Source of the DNA: Takakia lepidozioides
Lineage: Eukaryota > Streptophyta > Takakiopsida > Takakiales > Takakiaceae
DNA length: 64,000 nt
Assembly: GCA_030704615.1 (NCBI GenBank)
Contig: CM060732.1
Span: forward strand, 46,111,053-46,175,052
Direction of reading: 5' to 3'
A program made the translations under genes and the position numbers. Below are positions 25,028-35,331 of the stretch, in pieces. Under the pieces are notes generated by a model, which saw only the letters and a list, made by a program, of their open reading frames with translations, searched no databases and was not told the DNA's origin. Position 1 is the stretch's first letter; each line of letters begins with the position of its first letter.

Positions 25028-26011
25028 TGTTAGAGGGTTGCTTGGGACTTAGACGCTTTTACGGGTTCTGTGGGGTACTCTTAATTTTTGCAAAGACTGA
25101 GAAGAACAGGAGCCTTAGGGGTGGCAGCAGCAGGCTTTAGGGGGGTTACACAGCCCGACACAGCTTTACACAGCCCGTCACAGCCAGTCACAGCCGCCAC
25201 AGCCCGACACAGCCCGACACAGCCCGCCACAGCCCGCCACAGCTTCGCACAGCCAACACAGCCAGTCACAGCCCGCCACAGCTTCGCACAGCCCGACACA
25301 GCCGACACAGCCAGTCACAGCCCGATACAGCCTTACACAGCCAGTCACAGCTTGGCACAGCTTGACACAGCCTGTCACAGTACATGGGGAACAGTTATCA
25401 TTGGCAGGGAACAACTATGAGGGAACGACATCTGCAGAAGGAACGTGTTACTACAAGGATGACGGTTAATTAGTTAGGTGGTTAGAACAGCTTGCGGGCA
25501 GATAAGGGGAGCGGCAACGGAAAGAGGGGACACTTCACGGGGAGCGTTTCTTGGTCATGTAAGAGAGGAGATCAGGCGGAGAGCAAAAACGAGAGCACGG
25601 AGAAAGAGGAGAGATGAACAGTAGTTGCATGTTACATGCAAAGCTATAGTGAAACTGTAGGGCAGATTAGAGTCATCATGGCATTGGCCTGATACCTGAT
25701 AAATCATAATCTGATACATATTCGATACAAGCACACTGTGTAGAGAGACATGAGTGAAGCTGTGAAATGATTGCATGATTAATTGGAATTAAGTAGATAC
25801 TGAAGCAATCTGATGCTTCAGTATCAGATAAGGTGAATTGATAACATGAAGGCAAGAAGGAATACAAATGGGAAGCACAACCATGATTCACTAGCTGTAG
25901 GTCATGACTGATTGTACTGAGCGGGCTGAGTGCTTAGAAATATCCAACTCTTCTATCTTGGAGTTTCCACCTCGGATAGCGAAGGGATGGGTGAGTAAAA
26001 GCCGTTCGACA
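25028..26011 (+). repeat. LTR 4 (3' LTR of copy C), the most diverged
   Basis: 984 bp, TGTTAG to GTTCGACA. It differs visibly from the others (TTGCTTGGGACTTAGACGC near its start, GCCGTTCGACA at its end), suggesting it is the oldest. The CACAGCC cluster runs from about 25146 to 25388. The right flank is CTCCC, which does not match the GGTTC left of LTR 1. Confidence 0.85.
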
Positions 26012-26882
26012 CTCCCCCAATATTAAGAATCAGGTGAATGCATTGACAGTGGCCGGTGGAAACAAAGGGTTCATGGACAACATTCTGGAGCTTAAACAAC
26101 AAAGTTGATATGATTTTATCCAATCTAGCGTCTTCATGGGTCAGGGGTCATCAAAGGTTTACTTATTCAAGATGTCTACGGTGGGCGAGGGTAGTGACGT
26201 TAGCCTGGTGAGACGTTTGCAACTAGGGGGGGCCCTGGAGAAAGCCAGGATGATGTTTGATCATTGCAAATGAGTGAAGGGCTGGACAACCATGGCTTGC
26301 CATGTTTACGATCCCATTTATCAAAGAGTAATGTCAATTACCATATGTGACATGCAATCTGAAGATACTGAGTCCTAGATGATAATGTGGAATTGTTTGC
26401 TTTCTGTCATGGAGTCCAATGGAGATACAGGCATAAATTTCAACGGGTTCATGGTGGATAGTGCACAGGCTAACTTCAACACTGTGCGCCGAGTTTTTGG
26501 ATCGGGTGATCCAAAGATCCCCATGCCTAATAGGGAGCGCACTTGTCTATTCCACTGGACTCAGTCTCTGGAGAAGCACACGAAGAGGTGCATCAGAAGA
26601 GATCTCCAGGCGGAGCACATGAGGCTCTGTTTCATGTACAAGAATGCGACTACAATCAAAGAGGCTGATACCAGGTACCAGACAATAAGAGCATGGTGGT
26701 TCTCGTCGGGGGCTACTGATAAGGACGGTCTCAAAGAATTGGAAGACTGGTTGGTCTTCTGGCACTTCAGATACTGGCAATGGGGGGCTTTCATGACTAC
26801 TATAAGCTGCCTATCACCTCTGCAATCCCTTGTATGTGCCCAGTTTCCTTCCTTCTTCCCGGAACTGCCCGTGCTTGCATGA
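26012..26882 (+). pseudogene. Mutator-like transposase, central part
   Basis: The sequence translates as a degenerate transposase core with stops near 26107, 26271 and 26376. The longest frame (26379-26882, 167 codons) contains NFNTVRRVFG preceded by an Asp-containing MVDSAQA. It is followed by a CLFHWTQSLEKH segment, the spacing expected for the second Asp and downstream His region of MULE-type DDE transposases. LTR 4 abuts its left end and may have cut away the N-terminal part. It is a different copy from the one at 1-793. Confidence 0.5.
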
Positions 26883-27497
26883 ATGACGCTCTTTCATTTT
26901 CCTTTGGCAAGACATGTCCCTTGAGGACATTGCGGACATGCCGTCCTGCAACCTGGCAGAAGCGTTCACAACGTCTGGAGGCAACAATCTGGCAAAGCAG
27001 GAAGAGATCTGTACATTGCTATGACAGATGATATGATACGAGCTCAAAATATCGTGATTTCCTCAGGGGGCGATGTGGGGGCAGGGGACCACTCCAATCA
27101 AGGGAGCCCCATCTGGAAGGAGAGGAAAGGTTCGGGACTTGCAAACGCAAGGTAAATACACCTCCAAGATCAGATGGGGATTCACATCGCCATGATAGAG
27201 ACAACTTTTCTGTACCCAAGATGTCTCCATTACAACCTATGGCATCCAGTAGCAAAGATGATGTTGGTGCATCCTCTTGATTGGAGAGGCGAGCCCCCTG
27301 TGCACATGTTCACTGCCTTCACCATCTTCGCTGGATCCCCAGACCTTGTTGCAGCCCTTAGCATCAACTCTGCTGTACCAGCCACATGCGTGCACAGGAG
27401 GGGGTATTTTTAACCCCCCCATGTACAACATTATACATACATAGGGGGGTAAACAATACGTTAAATATAAGTCTACAACAAACAATTATCTTGATTA

Positions 27498-27570
27498 AGA
27501 GGGTAGTGTAGTGGTAAGGATTAGCATTGTCATGATACCCATTGTGGGTTCAAATTACCATGAAATCTCG
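27498..27570 (+). repeat. tRNA-like sequence, forward arm
   Basis: The order of TAGTGTAGTGG (27504-27514, A-box-like) and GGGTTCAAATTAC (27546-27558, B-box-like) fits an internal RNA polymerase III promoter. The stretch between resembles a tRNA-Asp/Gly body. The acceptor ends do not pair well, so it is more likely a tRNA-derived SINE or MITE part than a working tRNA gene. Confidence 0.45.
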
Positions 27571-27604
27571 AGTTTTTCGAAAACTTCAAAAATACATGCT
27601 TTTC

Positions 27605-27685
27605 ATTGCACAAATTTGAACTCAAGACCACTTGCACACCACGAGTACCTCCATACCACTAGGCTACTCCACAACTCTTGATAAA
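27605..27685 (-). repeat. tRNA-like sequence, inverted arm
   Basis: On the minus strand an A-box-like TAGCCTAGTGGT (complement of 27655-27666) is followed by GGTCTTGAGTTCAAATT (complement of 27614-27630). It mirrors the forward arm 35-100 bp away, so the two form an imperfect inverted pair with convergent orientation. Confidence 0.4.
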
Positions 27686-27743
27686 AATGTAATGATTAAC
27701 AGTAATATAGAAGAAAGACAGTTTGTTGTGTTTTGTGTCATCG

Positions 27744-27848
27744 TTGAGATCTCCCAAACTGCGGGGCCCCAGCCTTGGTGTTTGGTACCATTGGAAAGCC
27801 CTCAATGAGGAGGGGTGCACCGGCTTGGTCTCATAATTTTGGGACTTG
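27744..27848 (+). repeat. Direct repeat, first copy
   Basis: It begins TTGAGATCTCCCAAACTGCG and includes TTGGAAAGCCCTCAATGAG. It is repeated, diverged, 285 bp downstream at 28029-28134. Both copies lie inside the sequence that leads to the terminal repeat at 28149-28416. Confidence 0.7.
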
Positions 27849-28028
27849 CGGTGTGGAAGATATGAATTTTCAAATACTTTTGGTCGTTGGAAACTCGCGA
27901 AAAATAGCAAAGTGGGCTTTCTTGCAACAATGACTGGCTCTTCATTTGTCATTTGTGCACGGGGACATAAATGTAAATTGGGTTTTTTTTTCAAATATGA
28001 CATTAACACAATATTGTTTGTAGGATCC

Positions 28029-28134
28029 TTGAGATCTTCCCAACTGCGGGGCTTCTAGCCACGATTTTGGTACCGTTGGAAAGCCCTCAATGAGTAGGGA
28101 TGCAGCAACTTGGTTTCATAAAATTTGGACCTAC
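28029..28134 (+). repeat. Direct repeat, second copy
   Basis: This is the partner of 27744-27848, sharing TTGAGATCTTCCCAACTGCG, GGTACCGTTGGAAAGCCC and the following block, with scattered substitutions. It may be subterminal repeat sequence of a DNA transposon. Confidence 0.7.
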
Positions 28135-28148
28135 CGACCGAGGTCTGT

Positions 28149-28416
28149 TTTTAAATGAATATATTTGATATAATATAAAGATATATATTATATACATATT
28201 TGAGGGTATTTTTTAATGATTGAAAAGGGGAATATACATACAGAAGGGGGGTGTTTTTTAAAAATTACAAATTTTTGTATATTTACAGAAGAGGGTTTTA
28301 TAATCTTCAAAAAGTATGTACAGAGGGGGTCTAAATTATCCCAGAACCCATATACAGGGGTTTTTTTAATTAACCGGCGAACGCACGTGATACACACATT
28401 TTATAAAGAGTGCACC
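28149..28416 (-). repeat. Terminal-repeat arm, outer end GGTGCACTC at 28416
   Basis: Its reverse complement, starting GGTGCACTCTTTATAAA, matches 31030-31297 over about 265 bp with indels. The outer end points right, so the transposon it belongs to lies to its left. The sequence immediately right of it resumes the MULE-like coding region. Confidence 0.75.
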
Positions 28417-29486
28417 CCCCAGGTTCCACCCAGCCCTGTCCTCTGGCTTCAACCCCTGGAATTGCGGATTGTCAGCAGGACCGCAGGGGGGCAGTGCAGA
28501 AGTCACCTTGTGCGGATTCCGAATGGCACATCGAGCGGACTACTCCAGGGTCTAGAGTTGGGTGGGCGGCAGTGAGGGCCATTAGTTATGAAAAGTGTAA
28601 GTCCAAGATAGCCAAAGGCCTAGCGGGTACTCCAGCTCTGACGTTCACAGGTTTGATTCGGCTGTATATGTCGAAGGAGTCCAAGACGCACAAATTTTGG
28701 TTTTGCTCGGTCGATATGGCTCACTGTGTGAATGGTACCATCCGCGACTCCTGCATTGCTAAGCCTCCCCCACCCACCATTTGGCCAGTGCGGGTAAGAA
28801 CCTCCCTAACAACATTGGAGATTGGTAAGTTGGAGGACGTCGGCTTTCGTCTTCACCGATCTGTAGCGGCGACTGTTGGTGGCCCTGCTGCTATAGTGCC
28901 TCCACCAGACGATACTTCGCATCCCACAAAAAGAAATGGAAAAACAGTGCGTCATGTGGCTTCGGGGCCTGATCATGGTGCGAAGGTGGAATCTGCCAGA
29001 GTACTGCAGGTTCGGGTAACAAGAACTATGGAAATACCTTCACTTGGGTATGGATGGGTGTATACTTTGGTCACATCTGGGTTTGTTTTGCATGAGAAGG
29101 CCTATCAAGTGACGGTGGGAAATTTTCCAAGGTGTACCTGTCCCGACTTTGTGTGCATGCGTGAGGCAGCTCTCGGGAAGAAAGGAAAATGGGTTCCATG
29201 CAAGTATCTTTACTACATCTTTTTGCGCAGGATGTATTGTGATCCCAGAAGAGACCAAATCATTCACCAGGCGACACTTGGTCCTGGCGAGGTACGGACA
29301 CTTTTGCAGGAGACATTGGCAATAGTGAGTAGTGTTGCATATGTTGTGATTTGTCGCCATGTCCACAAGGGTTGCATTGTTTGTAGAACATCCTCTGGTT
29401 GTGCTGCCAGTGACATTGCGTCCTATACATTCACATTCATCGTAACTGAATGTATACACGGTTCTTCAATAACGAGAACCTGGTGA
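28410..29486 (+). pseudogene. MULE-like transposase C-terminal part with SWIM-type finger
   Basis: A 358-codon frame whose first part overlaps the neighbouring terminal repeat and is unlikely to be its true start. Near codons 240-265 it has CTCPDF then a PCKYLYYIF segment: a CxC...CxH SWIM zinc finger, except that the final His is Tyr here (TAT at 29205-29207). SWIM fingers are typical of the C-terminus of Mutator-like transposases. It probably belonged with 26012-26882, the ~1 kb between them being a later insertion. Considered non-functional. Confidence 0.55.
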
Positions 29487-29667
29487 AGGCTCACAACAAA
29501 AGGTCGATTTTTTTCTCATTGGGTTGGTTTACGAGCCTCTAAAACTGTGTGCGTCAACGCACACCACTTCTGCCCCCACCACACACCCCCCCCCAAAAAA
29601 AACAAAAATGAAAAAAAAATGGAGGTTTTTTGTTCGCGAGGCTGCCAAACCTGGACAACTCTCACTC

Positions 29668-30612
29668 ATTTTTTTTTCCACCTCTTCTTCAGAAGCAAAG
29701 CGTAAATGAGCTACATAATGACCATCTGATTGTTTTTTCACCTCTGCTTCTATAACAGAAACCTGAACAAGTTTCACAATGAGAACTCATTTTTATTTCA
29801 CCTCTTCTTCAGAAGCAAAGCCTAAATAAGCATTCATGATGACCATCTGATTTTTTTTCACCTCTTCTTCAATAACAGAAACCTGAACAAGTTTCACAAT
29901 GAGCGCTCATTTGTTTTTCACCTCTTCTTCAGAAACCAAGCCTAAATAAGCATTCATGATGACCATCTGATTTTTTTTCACCTGTTCTTCAATAACAGAA
30001 ACTTGAACAAGTTTCACTGAGAGCTCATTTTTTTTTTCACCTCTTCTTCAGAAACAAAGCCTAAATAAGCATTCATGATGACCATCTGATTTTTTCACCT
30101 CTTCTTCAATAACGGAAACCTTAACAAGTTTCACAATGAGAGCTCATTTTTTTTTCACCTCTTCTACACAAACAAAGCCTAAATAAGCATTCATGATGAC
30201 AATCTGATTTTTTTTCACCTCTTCTTCAATAACAGAAACCTTAACAAGTTTCACAATGAGAGCTCATTTTTTTTTCACCTCTTCTTCAATAACCTAAACC
30301 TTTGCCTGTTTCACAACGAGAGCTCATTTTTTTGGACCTCTTCTTGAGGCACAAACCCTACATAAGCTTCAAGTTGACCTTCCGCATTGTTTTTAACCTC
30401 TCTCTTCAATTTTCATCCATCCATCATCCATGGATGGAATATTGCAGATGTCAGTAAGCTTCACAATGAGCATCCAAATTTTTCTTACCTCTTGTTCATG
30501 CAAGAAACCCTAAATAAGATTCATGATGACTCACCTAGCCTTTTTTTTTCCACCTCTTCTTCAATAACAAAACGTCAGTAAGCTTCACAATGACCATCCA
30601 TTTTTCCTACAC
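29668..30612 (+). repeat. Tandem repeat, ~120-bp unit
   Basis: About five good units of 117-121 bp run to about 30325, then degenerate ones. Each unit has two halves that both begin with a T run and CACCTCTTCTTC. One half contains CCTAAATAAGCATTCATGAT, the other AACAAGTTTCACAATGAG. The 60-bp half-unit suggests an older monomer that was duplicated and then amplified as a dimer. No coding role is apparent. Confidence 0.9.
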
Positions 30613-30710
30613 CTCTTTTTTTAGGCGCTACAACTGCTTCCACGATAATAGGACCCATTCTAAACAGAGGACTCGGGTATGGGCCTTGTTTCTCCCTCCT
30701 CTAAACCTTG

Positions 30711-30735
30711 GGCTCACGCTTAGCAAGCGTGAGCC
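30711..30735. repeat. Short perfect hairpin
   Basis: GGCTCACGCTT and AAGCGTGAGCC pair perfectly over 11 bp around a 3-base loop. Further GGCTCACG copies follow within 70 bp (30735-30800). It could be a foldback or simple palindromic repeat; no promoter or terminator role is supported. Confidence 0.7.
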
Positions 30736-30815
30736 TAGGCTCACGGTTAGAGGGCAAAGCATGAGCCGAGCTCCTGGGCTCACGCGGCTAGGCTCACACT
30801 GTAGCTTCGTCCTAC

Positions 30816-31029
30816 AAGAAGGTTGACAGGGAAAACATGGCGAATTACCGTCCAATCACACTGCTGAACTCCAAGTACAAGATAATCGCCAAGGCTCTGG
30901 CCTTGAGACTACAACCCCTGGCCGAGTTTCGTCGCACAGTTGCCCAAGATCATAAGGAAAGAGCAAACTGGTTTCCTAAAAGACCACATGATCCTTGACA
31001 ATATTTTGCTGGCCCATGAGGCCCTAGGA
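30816..31029 (+). pseudogene. LINE reverse transcriptase fragment
   Basis: The translation gives ANYRPITLLNSKYKIIAKAL, the hallmark N-terminal block of LINE RT. After a frame change comes QTGFLKDHMILDNILLAHEA, the next conserved RT block. It stops exactly where the terminal repeat starting GGTGCACTC begins, so the DNA transposon inserted into, or was joined to, this LINE fragment. It is a different family from the LINEs at 52-64 kb. Confidence 0.75.
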
Positions 31030-31297
31030 GGTGCACTCTTTATAAACTGTGCGTATCACGTGCGTTCGTCGCCTAATAAAAAAACCCCCTGTATACGGGT
31101 CCTTGGATAATTTATACCCCCTCTGTACATACTTTTTGAAGATTATAAAACCCCCTCTTGTAAATATACAAAAATTTACAATTTTTAAAAAGTACCCCCT
31201 TCTGTATGTATGTTCTCATTTTCCATCATTAAAAATAACCCTCCAATATGTATATGTATGTTTTTATATTATATCGAATTTATTCATTTAAAACATA
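31030..31297 (+). repeat. Terminal repeat of the DNA transposon
   Basis: It starts GGTGCACTCTTTATAAA and is about 265 bp long, AT-rich on its inner side. It is the near-complement of 28149-28416. Both outer ends face each other across 2.6 kb of unrelated DNA, so the pair belongs to two elements of one family, or to one element rearranged by inversion. Confidence 0.75.
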
Positions 31298-33300
31298 GAA
31301 AAATCTAACAAATTAATTTTAAAAAAAAAATTGCCTTTGATAAAGTTGTCAAAGACTTTTCGGTCATTTGCATCAAGTACATATGTGTTTGACTTGACAT
31401 TGTACTTTAAACATGCTAACGCGATAATGGAATCCAAATCAACCATCATGTTATCCGTCAAATCGTACGTATAGACCCCTCCTCGAATTTTTTGGTACCA
31501 TGCTAACCCAATCTCCATATGAGAATGACGCTCCAATAAATCAACAGAATCCCTACATTCTACAAACCGCTTATTGATTTTCTTCCGGATTCTTTGAACC
31601 CTGCCCAAATACCAAGTGCCTTTGGTTGCTCCTCTGCAGGTTTTCCCTGGTCTGCCTTTCCTGTTTGTAGTTTGGATCGCAGTCTCCTCATCAACAAAAA
31701 ATACAGCACAATCCAAACCCAATCCCAAGCTCGTGGCTTTGTTGTTGGTAGTTGGTTTGTTTTCTCGGCAAAACAACATCGATGCACTTCTTACTTTTGT
31801 CAATCTATCCTTGGATAGAGTAGGGTTGCCATTGAGTTGGCTAACCAAAGTGCTTTTGAATATGGTCTTCCCGTCTACTTTGACAAATGGAACCACCGCC
31901 TTCGATCCATCTTTCTCTTGTTCAAACTCATCAATGACAGCATCCAGAGTATGTCTCAATTCACTTTGAATAAGTACCTCTTCCGCATGATCATCCAAAG
32001 GTTGGCTCAAAACATCCTCCATTGAATTCGAAGGCCCGCACACCAATTCATCTTCCACGACCTCATTTTGAATATGTGTGTCTGCATTAAGAGGACAAAT
32101 AGAATCTATGGCATCGACATCATCACCCTCCTCTTCCATGCTTTTGAGTAGCTCGGCCTCCATTTGTCTCTCAATTGTCCATGGCTCATTCCACCGATCC
32201 AAGTTTGTCGCTTTGTTTGGTTTCATCCCAAGTTTATGGCATAAAAGTTGCGCTTCTAGAAATCCAGTTTTCAAAGCCTCCACAATGCAATCATCCGATT
32301 GGACAGTAGAAAAGTCGGACAAATCAGCAAGGGGGATACCTGGCTTCTTCTCCAAAGAAAACCAAATGTGTTCTTGTTTCTTGTGAGCTCTTGAGAACTT
32401 GGGTCCTTTTGGATTCACCTCGAACTCGGATATGCGTGTTATTGCTCCCGCACTCTCAATCAAATCACACCCGTCATATGTCCTCTCATTCCGTAACATA
32501 CCTCCCACTTTGCTGAAGAATATTTCACACACATCTGAACCAACAAGGCTCAAAGGAACTTGCACATGATTAAACTTATCCTTGAACAATTTGAAAAGTA
32601 GAACCACGTAGTGGCATGAAATTTGTAAATCCAAGTATGCTTCCCTGCTAATGAAGAAGGATTTCAGATTATACACCTCGTGGTGGAATAACCACAACTT
32701 CCACAATCTGAAAAAAAACAATACCTTCGCAGCAGATTGTATCCTCTCACACAATGACATGTGAGGAGACAAAAAAATGTCGATGTAGCATGAAATGATG
32801 TATAGGTAAAATTCAGTACCTCTGGTCCTCTCCCTTCGATGATTCACAGTTGATTGTAACTCCCTCAAACAAGCTTGCACCTTCCGAGATGCCAGTCGTT
32901 GAGCTGCTGCCCAATTCTGTCGATTTTCTCTTTTGATATCACATTCCCGAAGTCCATGCTTGTCCACTGAAAATGAATGGTAGACCAATAACACATGATT
33001 CAATGTAGCAACCTCATCACCCAACACCAAAGTCCGTGATGCACTGTCCAAGGGATTTACCAATTTTTTCCCATTGTGGATGAAGTCCTGATCATGGAGT
33101 CCGTATATATCTCCCCCGTTGCACACTCGACCTGTAAACAACCATCCTTCCCAAGGGATGCAAAATCTACTTCCAGTCCCATTGGCATAATCTTCTAACA
33201 TCACTTTTCTCCTCCTACTATCTCCGTCTGAAGCATGCCCAATTATAGCCCAACCACGTCCCTCACATATTTGTCCCACAACTGTCTCACCACTTCCCAT
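31288..33300 (-). pseudogene. Large transposase, C-terminal part (670 codons)
   Basis: The open frame includes a helical Leu/Phe-rich block (CERIQSAAKVLFFFRLWKLW) followed by LVGSDVCEIFFSKVGGM. That arrangement recalls the C-terminal domain of P-element/THAP9-like and related cut-and-paste transposases. An acidic linker and a basic segment (RKKINKRF) come later. It overlaps the 34241-33243 frame by 58 bp in another phase, so one indel near 33245 separates two halves of one protein. Catalytic residues cannot be assigned with confidence. Confidence 0.5.
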
Positions 33301-34241
33301 TGTGATCTCACAAAATTGTTGTCGAATCTATTGCAAGTGAGCTGGATTACCAATACCAATCGAGGTAATCGTACATGTAGAGGATTTGCTATCAACACTC
33401 TGGCGTAATGGGCAACCACATTGTTTTTGAATGCCTCCACAATATGTTCGTACCCTGATTCCCCTTCTCCCACTTGCACCACAAAATTTGAAATACATAC
33501 ATGGTTGTCTTGAAGCCCACAGAACTCGAGAAGGGTGTCATCCCTAGCAATCCAACGTACCAATCGCTTCACAACAGTTTCATCTTCGGCCACCATCACT
33601 GGGATGCTTCCCATTGGAATATTTGCATCTTCCATCACATCTCTGTAAATTCCAGCCACATGCTGAAATATATCATCCCTTTCTCCCGCTCTATACTTCA
33701 AACCTTTCCTCAAAGACCGTCTTGTAGTATCAATAGAAGGACCCCCCACATTTGAAGCCAAAAAATGATGCAATCTCGGACCCCCCCAAAGCTGCACAGT
33801 CTCAAACATTGTTTTTGTGCTAGTACCATACCTCTTCCCTTGTGGAGACCTGTCAATATTCTTGCCCATATCAACAAGAAAATCCCACAAACTTTCTTTT
33901 CCTTCAAAATCCCCCCTCCTATGTGCATCAACAATATCACGACAAAATTTGAGAACATCTCCTCTTTCAATTGCCTCAATCCCAGACTCCTTCAAACTCT
34001 TACATCGCACAGACAAGGATGCCACTTTGGTCCTGGCCTCCCACAATTTGAACCTCAACTGCCTCAACTCCTGTCTGTTTTTGTAAACTTGTTTGACAAT
34101 CTCGACATTTCCAAGATATGACAACCTTCTTCCCTTGCCAGTATCTCTCTCCCCTCTATATTCCATGGCACCTCTCTCTCTATATACCCTCATTCTGAAG
34201 TCATTTTCCAAGGGAATGGAAGAACATGCTGAACACCTCAA
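33243..34241 (-). pseudogene. Large transposase, middle part (332 codons)
   Basis: Shows a charged N-terminal helix region (KNRQELRQLRFKLWEARTK), then HHFLASNVGGPSIDTTRRSL and MVAEDETVVKRLVRWIA. The latter is plausibly the first acidic catalytic region of an RNase H-like transposase. It continues, after a frame change, into 33300-31288. The protein family is not identified. Confidence 0.5.
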
Positions 34242-34872
34242 GTTGGAAATGGCTCCCCATCCAATGACACTCTAAAACAATCCGCGTGCCGAAACGTACC
34301 AACAACATATGCTCTTGATTGTTTAGAGTGATGGTTGCATGTGTCAACGGCTCGACATACCACTTCTTTCCTCCCTTGCTATCTTGAAGGAATGGTTTCA
34401 GACTTATTCTCTTGTGGTTGTACTCCCACCATTCATCCCATAGGCCCCAACACAAACTGTCTCTTCCTTTGTTGCATTGGGACCTTCGCTATAATTGTCA
34501 ATCCTCAATCAGATCTGCCCGTTGGGCAGCGTCAACACAAGTGTATGGAGTTTGTGACGAGGATGCTCCCATTGTTGATGCCACAATTGGATTGTCAAGT
34601 GGTGGGGGACGGCAACACAGGTTGACTGACCAAGAAAGAGCTTAGATCCCGTTGCTTTACATCTTTGGCAATCATAGGCTTTGGAGGCCTTCCTCTCTTT
34701 TTGCACAGTCCTTCACTACTTTCAACCTTCTGGCAAATCTCTGCATCGACATAAGTTTTCCCTTCACATGCTCTGTCAAAGAAGATTGCAAAGAACCTGT
34801 CCTTGGAAACAAGAGTAGCCACTTCGAATCAAGTGCGCACTTAATCCTTATGGAACCCAACTGCGAATAGTC
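34242..34872 (-). pseudogene. Transposase linker region, broken frames
   Basis: Minus-strand frames 34822-34595 and 34455-34201 lie between the finger domain and the middle part. The first has an AT-hook core, KKRGRPPKP, which binds the minor groove of AT-rich DNA. They may be parts of the same gene separated by indels or introns. Confidence 0.4.
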
Positions 34873-35331
34873 TCATCTGTTTCCAGGATTGTCCTCACAA
34901 AACCGAGCGACTTCCTCTAATGCCTCCTTCACCATGTTCTTCTTTGCATCTAATGCTTCATCTGCATTTACAGGGCTGATGACACATTGTGATGAACCCT
35001 TCCCATGACGCCTCTCATAGGCTATGCGATGCCCCTCACTCCTCAAATGAGATCTCATAAAGTTTGCACTTGCATCATATGGTTTGTTTATCCTAGACCG
35101 TGCATGAACATCCTCACACTCAACACACCATATGTGGAACATTGCTTGTCCTTGTTGATCCTTTGTCATGAGCTCAAATTTGTCACATCGTCCTTCTGCA
35201 GAGATTTTCCTTTCAACGGCTCTAATCTCTTTCTGCCATTTTTGAATATCGCTGGATGTAGCCAATGTGCTGCACAATCTACCATATCTCTGTTGAAGTG
35301 CATGCTCATGTGCATGGTCTTCATTTCCACC
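34873..35331 (-). pseudogene. Transposase N-terminal BED/C2H2-like finger
   Basis: The region WCVEC...HLRSEGH gives a C-x2-C then H-x5-H pattern, as in BED-type or C2H2-like fingers used by transposases for terminal-repeat binding. A 188-codon frame starts upstream at 35439, but its first 36 codons are LTR sequence, so the native start is lost: LTR A interrupts the gene here. Confidence 0.55.

Larger units (their letters stand above)
31030..35331 (-). mobile_element. DNA transposon with ~265-bp terminal repeat, truncated by an LTR
   Basis: The right-facing terminal repeat at 31030-31297 is followed by a degenerate minus-strand transposase whose stop (31288) lies in the inner edge of the repeat. 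Coding continues to 35331, where LTR A begins and the element is cut. The other terminus is not visible beyond the retrotransposon. A related arm lies at 28149-28416. Superfamily unknown. Confidence 0.65.

Noticed and set aside
27498-27570. Functional tRNA gene
   Set aside because: A- and B-box-like motifs are present, but the acceptor ends do not pair well and the body departs from any standard tRNA.
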